Positions 32,675 through 37,776 of a stretch of 37,776 nt of DNA are shown one piece after another. The DNA comes from Isohypsibius dastychi (lineage: Eukaryota > Tardigrada > Eutardigrada > Parachela > Isohypsibiidae). How positions within the stretch are numbered: the first letter of the stretch is position 1; every line of letters begins with the position of its first letter. The stretch is from NCBI GenBank assembly GCA_034696485.1, contig JAQIWT010000084.1, positions 1 through 37,776 of the forward strand. Direction: 5' to 3'. The translations under genes were made by a program, and so were the position numbers. Under the pieces are notes generated by a model. The model worked only from the letters and a program-made list of their open reading frames with translations. It ran no database searches and was not told where the DNA came from.

Positions 32675-32724
32675 AAATATCACACAAAACGTCGGCGGTA
32701 AATATCACACAAAACGTCGGCGGT
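32675..32724. repeat. 25 bp perfect tandem duplication
   Basis: The 25-base unit beginning AAATATCACACAAAACG occurs twice with no gap (32675-32699 and 32700-32724), and a few bases of a third copy follow. It lies within the putative intron between the upstream exon and the first glutaredoxin exon. Confidence 0.9.
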
Positions 32725-32799
32725 ATCACAAAATGGCACACGAAGCGATACCATGAACGAAACAATGAAGCTACCGAAGTGCCTGGACAAATTACTCAC

Positions 32800-33075
32800 C
32801 TTCCGCAACAGCCCCAGTTTGAAGGTTAAATCCGCACCAAAGAATATCAAAGCAAATGTCTCGAACGAAAATGTCTGTGTTAATCTGTCTAAACTTTGCT
32901 GATGATCAATAATACGAAAGATACACGGGAGGAAGGAACTTTCAAACAAAAAGCCCACAAGTATCAACGCTATTCTCCTCGCAGATAATCGAGCCACGAT
33001 GGAACACAGTTGTTGCAAGCGGAGTGAAGAGTTCCGACAACTCCGAAAGTCTGGCAAATTCCGAAATTCGCTCAA
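32800..33075 (-). CDS. Possible upstream exon of the glutaredoxin gene
   Basis: A 92-codon open stretch on the minus strand lies between an acceptor (TTTTCAG before 33075) and a strong donor (GTGAGT after 32800), both phase 0. It is in phase with the glutaredoxin exon starting at 32660. The encoded segment contains two hydrophobic runs, ARRIALILVGFLFESSF and FETFALIFFGADLTFKLG, either of which could be membrane-embedded. It has no ATG in frame, so the true start would be further upstream. I do not recognise it. A 92-codon frame is open by chance only about one time in a hundred, so it is probably real, but the join is inference. Confidence 0.4.
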
Positions 33076-33521
33076 CTGAAAATTCAAATGGGAGGGAGGG
33101 CCGAGTCAGTGACATCTGGAAGTACTACAGCCTGTAGTACAACCTACCTACCAGACTCCAGTTCGAGCAAATGGTTTTGGAGATTGGAAGTCCCAAATCA
33201 ATTTATCATCGCAAAAAAATTGTTAATACAATTTATCACCGTGAATACAGTCTATTTATTCGTCATCGTAAAAAATTGGGAATTGTGTCCACTTAGTACG
33301 AGACGAGTCCTCGCTAATAGTTGATACAACATTTTGATTTTTGTTGAAATTGTTGCATACAGTAGTATTCGGTTGCATTTTCGCTTTTATTGCTGCATTA
33401 CCAGGCAAGTAAGTAAGTTTTTATTAATGCATTTTCATTTTAAATAGGTAGGTAATCCAGATATACGTTTGAATGATTGATAATGATATGATATGGAAAT
33501 TGGAGTAGGTCGAAAATCAAA
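33076..33521. other. Intergenic or intronic DNA upstream of glutaredoxin
   Basis: No recognisable coding sequence. A 9 bp perfect palindrome with a one-base centre, GTACTACAG-C-CTGTAGTAC, lies at 33122-33140. If the glutaredoxin gene has an upstream exon its start could lie here, but I could not place it. Confidence 0.45.
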
Positions 33522-33562
33522 CACTAGGCAGCTTGAGCCAGAGGTCATTTCAGACCTAAACT

Positions 33563-33680
33563 TGAACCAAACCAAAACAGAAACCAAAAATATTTGGTCT
33601 GGAATTTGGTTTGGTTTTTAGCGAAAAAAGAGGTTGAGCATGTGAACCAAAACTATAAACCAAACCAACTCTGGAAACCA
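33563..33680. repeat. Left subterminal ACCAAA array
   Basis: Repeated words such as GAACCAAACCAAAAC, GGTTTGG and AACCAAAACTATAAACCAAACC lie just inside the left terminal inverted repeat. They are partly palindromic among themselves. Confidence 0.75.
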
Positions 33681-34162
33681 AAAAATTTCATTTCCGGGTC
33701 TCAAATTGAACAAACGAATTCTCATCGCAAATAATGTCAAAGAATTTGCTTGATCTTGCGTACGCGGAGGATGAACTGGATGAGTGTCTTTTTATTTTGG
33801 AGTCGAACCGCAACTGTTAATCGTTATTTGAACCACTGATAAAAATAAAAGCAGAACTGTTCTTTATTAAAGTTTTACTCAGTCAGTTTGAAGCGAGAAG
33901 TGCCGCAATCCCTTCAAATAAACAGCTTGAGTTTTTGCAACATTCTCTAGCGAAGCTTATTCTCTATCTAAACCGGCTTTGTCTTCTTTTCCTGGCAGTC
34001 TACTTCTAGGCGAGCTTCCTCCAATTGGATAAGCTTTTCTTCCGGATCCAACCTGCGGTCTTCCAAATGTCGTTTCAATGTGGTCTTTCTTCTTTGTAGT
34101 CAGCTAACTCATCCGCCAAAGCCGCGTTTTGCGTTTACCCTCTTCAACCGCAGAAATGCTCT

Positions 34163-34794
34163 TCATTTCCATAAAGGAAAAACAGGATCATCATAATTCC
34201 GGCGGCTCGGTTTGTTTAGAGTTGAGCGCTTTGGTTTTTTTGGCGTAATTTTGACGGCGCTCGTATGCTCCGGAATTTCTGCAAAAATTTAAAACACAGT
34301 TAATATTTATATAAATACACACTCCACGACAATTTCGAAAAATTGGAAGTGCGACGCAGAAAATTGACAAGCGATAAATTTTTTCGATTTTCCTTTGAGC
34401 AAAGAGCACGGTTTTCACTTCGAGACCTACCTTCCATTCCATCAGGTTGCTCGGGATTTTCAAATTCGTAACGGTTGTTCTTTTTCTTTGTGGCGGAAAG
34501 AAGCAGCAAGGCGAATGACTGGATTTCCTCAGCAATTCCTTCTCCTTATCCAAGGATTTCCGCGCATCCAACGCATCCTCAGCCTCCTGTCTCTCCTTTC
34601 GTATTCCTTCATCGGATGTCTTTTCGTCTCGTTTTTGATTGAGAAAACGGATTGAGCTTGGCAGTTTTTCGCAAAACAAGCATATCCTCGACGTTCTGCT
34701 TGGAAATAACTTGCTGTTGTTCATCCTCCTGTTGAGCCGTCTTCTTCTCCGCAATATCCGCCGCGATTTGAGCTTTGCTTCTCCGGGGCATCAT
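34163..34794 (-). pseudogene. Broken Lys/Glu-rich reading frame inside the element
   Basis: The minus-strand frame starting at 34794 reads MMPRRSKAQIAADIAEKK and continues with a helical, charged sequence to about 34607. The next stretch stays coding-like only in another frame (GIRKERQEAEDALDARKSLD), then in the third (NNRYEFENPEQPDGME, ending at a donor at 34431). A normal intron leads to a last exon, 34278-34163, ending YDDPVFPLWK. No splice pair explains the two frame changes, so I read this as a decayed gene, or one with unrecognised introns or base errors. The product would be basic, coiled-coil and nuclear-looking. Family unknown. It lies wholly inside the TIR-bounded element and so may be captured cargo. 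Confidence 0.4.
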
Positions 34795-35094
34795 CAGACA
34801 ATTTCAGATCAGTATGCTATATGCAAGACTTCGAAAAGATTTACAAAGATTGTTTCTCAAAAGGTTGAAGAGAACTTGAATTTCGAATGAAATTACAGTT
34901 GATTGATGTGGAATTGATCAGCAAGTAAGCCCATGTTAAGTCTACGAGACGTGCGGATCGACGGCTTGATTGGTTGGCTGGGTTGGCGCCGTTGGATATG
35001 CCCTGCCTGATGTGTGGTATATTCCGAGTCTGCATGATATCACTGAACAACAACGTTAATCGCGCCGATGGGTTTACACGCAATTTCTCAATTT

Positions 35095-35216
35095 TTGAAC
35101 TTGGTTTGTAACCAAAACGAGGGCCTATGTTTGGTTACAAACCAGGTTTCTTCTCAAACTTTGGTCCAAACTTTGGTTTGGAACCTTGGTTTGGTTCGAA
35201 ACTTGGTTTGGTTTCT
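35095..35216. repeat. Right subterminal GGTTTGG array
   Basis: Repeated TTGGTTTG words (for example GAACTTGGTTTGTAACC, GGTTTGGAACCTTGG, GAAACTTGGTTTGGTTTC) mirror the left array and adjoin the right terminal inverted repeat. Confidence 0.8.
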
Positions 35217-35247
35217 TCAAATACGTGCTGGCTCAAGGTGCCTATTG

Positions 35248-36064
35248 TGAATTTGTGTTCTCCGACTGGGATTTGTGAAATAATTTTGCTGTATGTGTGC
35301 TTGTGTCAAATGAAATCACCCGAATACACTGCTACAAACAATCGGAATTACGCTTCCTGTCTCAATCAGTGATGGAGTCTTTATCAAGGGAATGGTTCAG
35401 CCAACGCAGCGACAACTTTGTATTCTTCTTAACTTCTGAGTGGGGCAACGAAAATGTGAATGCTGAAAATGGCATTGCAAAGAAACACGCGAAAGTCACG
35501 GATCCACAATGTGGCAATACAAGAAAGGCGATCCTGCGCAAGAGTGTGCATCACATCGAAGGACTAGAAACATAAACAGGCATCAAAGAGACCGCTTAAA
35601 ACACAAAAAGAAAGAAACTACCCGTAATTAATTCAATTTCATAACAGAGCTGGTATTTGATTGAACTCATTATTTTTGGATGTTATTGCCTTTTGACTTT
35701 TTTTGCATTGTATCTACATTCAGCACACGTCAAATAAGATCTGAGTGCAAAAAACGATCGACACTCAGCTGACACTTTGAGCTGGTAAATTTTATTGCCC
35801 ATAAATCAGTAAACACCATCGTTCTAATCCATATCGAAGAATGACGTGTTTCCAGAGCTAGACATGAATATTTGAAAGGGAGTGAATACGATCAATTCTA
35901 TCCAGAAGAGTCACCCAAGAAAACTCCTAAATGCCGAGACAGATAACAACCGCTGCCATGCTGTGTATACAAATCATGTTCCCATGCGGCTTTTGCGATC
36001 CTACAAACAGTTTTCAACTTTTCATCAGTCAACGCCACTTTCTACCTGATTATTATTATTTGGA
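35248..36064. other. Spacer before the receptor gene
   Basis: AT-rich DNA between the transposon-like element and the receptor start. One plus-strand open frame (35297-35575) begins right after the element but has no recognisable content. Presumably it includes the receptor promoter. Confidence 0.45.
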
Positions 36065-37776
36065 ATGGAACGATTGGTTTTTATCATAACTGTGCTGTCT
36101 GGTTGTACCTGTTTCAAAATCAGCATTATTCAGGTCATTGTCGGCCAAAACCCTTTGTACGGCTATCTGGCTATATCACCCACATATGATGTAGCCTTTG
36201 AGCATCTGAGGCTGGACTATCCAGATTTGATAAATAATTCGTTCCGGCATTCAATATACAAGCCAGGAAACTTTTCTTGTTCAGACGCTGCTGGAATGAT
36301 GCTTCATGTTGGAGCAGAGCTCATGAATTTGCTGCAGAAACTCGATGGATTCAACGTTGTCATTTCACCAGGTGAGACACCATTGAACTCGTCAGCTGTC
36401 ATGCCTTCTCGCGGTGGCATTGAAAACTCTTCTTTTAATGGCCCACTCCCCATTTTTTTGACGAGCGCTAAACCTTTGCGCGGCTCTTCAACTCTTTTGG
36501 CCGTTTGTTAATCAGTGATGTGATGCGATAAATGAACATGATATCTGGTAGTCTCGAAACCAGATCAGACTCAACTGAGTTCATGCACATTTGTTCGTTT
36601 ACGTATTTTCGTTTGTTTCAGGCTGTAGTACGGAGATCCTAGCACTAGGGGATTTTGCTCGGGGTAGGTTTATTTTGTTCTTTTGTGAGCATCTGGTGCG
36701 CAACCTGGTTGACTTATAAAAATGTCTCATGAATTCAATCGATACTATACTGTGTGTTCCCACATTCCCGATGGGGTGAAAAAATGTGTGTTTACTCCTA
36801 TTCTTTTATTCCAACGCCAAAGTCTCAAATTTTCTCTCTTGAACGGAAGCACCGGGGAAAATATGAACGAAAAGCCCTATTCCCAATAGAAATGGTGACT
36901 TGGACATGTAAAAACATTACGGAAAGCAGACTATACCAACTTAGTCCCGATTTTCATTTTTCAGAATTTGACGTTCCACTTTTTTCAAGGTGAGAAACAA
37001 GTTCCCCCTCACACACAGTGATTCAAAGAATGGTTTTTATTGACTGTAGCACCGCGAGTGACGCTGCTCTAGCGAATAAACTTCGCTATCCAACGACATT
37101 GACGTACAGCCCCCTTGATCACCCAAGGTTGGTTGACGCAGCCCAAGCTTTTCTTGAGCAGTATTCATGGCGCACGGTCACCTTCCTATGTGATACGCTT
37201 CAATATCCCGGTACTTTCTACGTCCTCTCATGCTCTTTCATGAGAGCTCGCTTCCTGTCTCTACAGTATTCCATCACCAGCGATTATTTCGACTCATCCA
37301 AAGCTCTAGACTTCGACTTTTTTCTTGACACAGCAAAACGATTGTCCCGTGGTATTCCACCTCGGCTTCGATCGTGATAAAATCTGATCTGGTTTTTGCA
37401 GTGATTTTTGTGTTCTCACGCCCCATGGTCGTCCGAAAGTTTTTGGTGACGCCGAGAGTATGCTTCCCGTTTTGTGTCAGAAACTGATCTTTGGTTTTTT
37501 ACAGGTGCATATGGTCAGAAAGAATATGAACAACGGGAAATATGTGAGCAAAATTTGAAGATTTGAGGTTTCCCGAATGTAAAGACGAAACAGCTCATCT
37601 TCTGCAGATTGTAATTTCACCTCAATTAACTACTTCTCCGGGCATTGGTCCGTTTACATGGCGATTTGGCGACGCAGATGATGAAGTGAGTACAAGAACC
37701 AAGACCATTATAGACAAGACCGTTCAGCTTTATAAATCTGTCACTCATTAAGCCACCCCTGCCTACAAAGCGGCTG
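36065..37776 (+). CDS. Receptor guanylate-cyclase-like ectodomain, 3' end missing
   Basis: An ANF-receptor (periplasmic-binding-protein-like) ligand-binding domain as in natriuretic peptide receptors and invertebrate receptor guanylate cyclases. Exons: 36065-36371, 36622-36663, 36965-36989, 37050-37351, 37402-37445, 37505-37543 and 37608-37685, in consistent phases (279 codons visible); a donor GTGAGT at 37686 leads out of the window. The first residues MERLVFIITVLSGCTCF form a signal peptide. Family features are FNVVISPGCSTEILALGDFA, DVPLFSSTASDAALANK, TLTYSPLDHPRLVDAAQAFL, WRTVTFLCD, VIFVFSRPMVVRKFL, MNNGKYV and the FTWRFGDADDE region. Transmembrane, kinase-homology and cyclase domains would lie beyond the edge, so an ectodomain-only clearance-type receptor cannot be excluded. 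Confidence 0.85.

Larger units (their letters stand above)
33522..35247. mobile_element. Probable DNA transposon with imperfect TIRs
   Basis: The left end CACTAGGCAGCTTGAGCCAG (33522-33541) and the reverse complement of the right end, CAATAGGCACCTTGAGCCAG (35228-35247), match at 18 of 20 positions. Inside each end are arrays of GAACCAAACC-type words pointing in mirror orientation (about 33563-33680 and 35095-35216). Such TIRs plus subterminal arrays are typical of hAT-like elements, but I found no clear target-site duplication and no transposase. Length is about 1.7 kb. It is most likely non-autonomous; the minus-strand frame inside is described separately. Confidence 0.6.

Noticed and set aside
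35297-35575. Plus-strand frame of 92 codons next to the transposon-like element
   Set aside because: No transposase or other family motif; it is not in phase with the receptor gene.
1-37776. CRISPR arrays, operons or bacterial genes
   Set aside because: All supported genes are spliced animal genes; no spaced direct repeats or prokaryotic gene clusters are present.

Overview
This window is nuclear DNA of an animal. Every recognisable gene is broken into short exons by mostly 50-150 base GT..AG introns, and the products are metazoan: endophilin, a CREB-regulated transcription coactivator (CRTC), ribosomal protein eL8/RPL7A, a lingerer/UBAP2-type UBA protein, an hnRNP Q/R-A1CF-type RNA-binding protein, an MFSD12-like transporter, Mediator subunit 22, a mitochondrial creatine-kinase-like protein, a glutaredoxin, and the start of a natriuretic-peptide/guanylate-cyclase type receptor. 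Compact introns and this gene mix suggest a small-genome invertebrate. I lean to an ecdysozoan such as a tardigrade, but with low confidence, because no single gene proves it.

Layout. 1-3481: endophilin A (+), with its first exon off the left edge. 3482-11054: a 7.5 kb gene-poor, AT-rich stretch with low-complexity repeats and short inverted repeats, ending in the likely CRTC promoter. 11055-14292: CRTC (+, 9 exons). 15123-16484: RPL7A (-, 7 exons, the first coding exon being only the ATG). 16924-20558: lingerer/UBAP2 (-, 13 exons). 21198-21840: a three-exon gene (-) for an unrecognised protein with a mitochondrial-type N-terminus. 22286-24625: hnRNP Q/R-A1CF family gene (+), divergent from the previous gene across a 445 bp spacer rich in palindromes. 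24804-25216: a two-exon gene (-) for an unrecognised 118 aa protein. 26271-28338: MFSD12-like transporter (+). 29001-29586: MED22 (-), head to head with the creatine-kinase-like gene at 30194-31791 (+). 31976-32660 and probably further upstream: glutaredoxin (-), convergent with the kinase gene. 33522-35247: a region bounded by imperfect 20 bp terminal inverted repeats and inward GAACCAAACC arrays, probably a DNA transposon, holding a broken lysine/glutamate-rich reading frame. 36065 to the right edge: ectodomain of a receptor guanylate-cyclase-like protein (+, incomplete).

Exon models were built by hand from splice consensus, reading frame and family similarity. For CRTC, RPL7A, lingerer, the hnRNP, MFSD12, MED22, the creatine kinase and the two unrecognised small genes, the summed exon lengths are exact multiples of three and the intron phases agree, which is good internal support. 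The genes do not form one pathway; this is an ordinary gene-dense animal locus. The points most worth a second look are the TIR-bounded element, the creatine kinase that has lost several nucleotide-contact residues, the two unrecognised small genes, the palindromic bidirectional promoter, a possible hydrophobic N-terminal extension on the glutaredoxin, and linkage of two homologues of the vertebrate Surfeit cluster (RPL7A and MED22).
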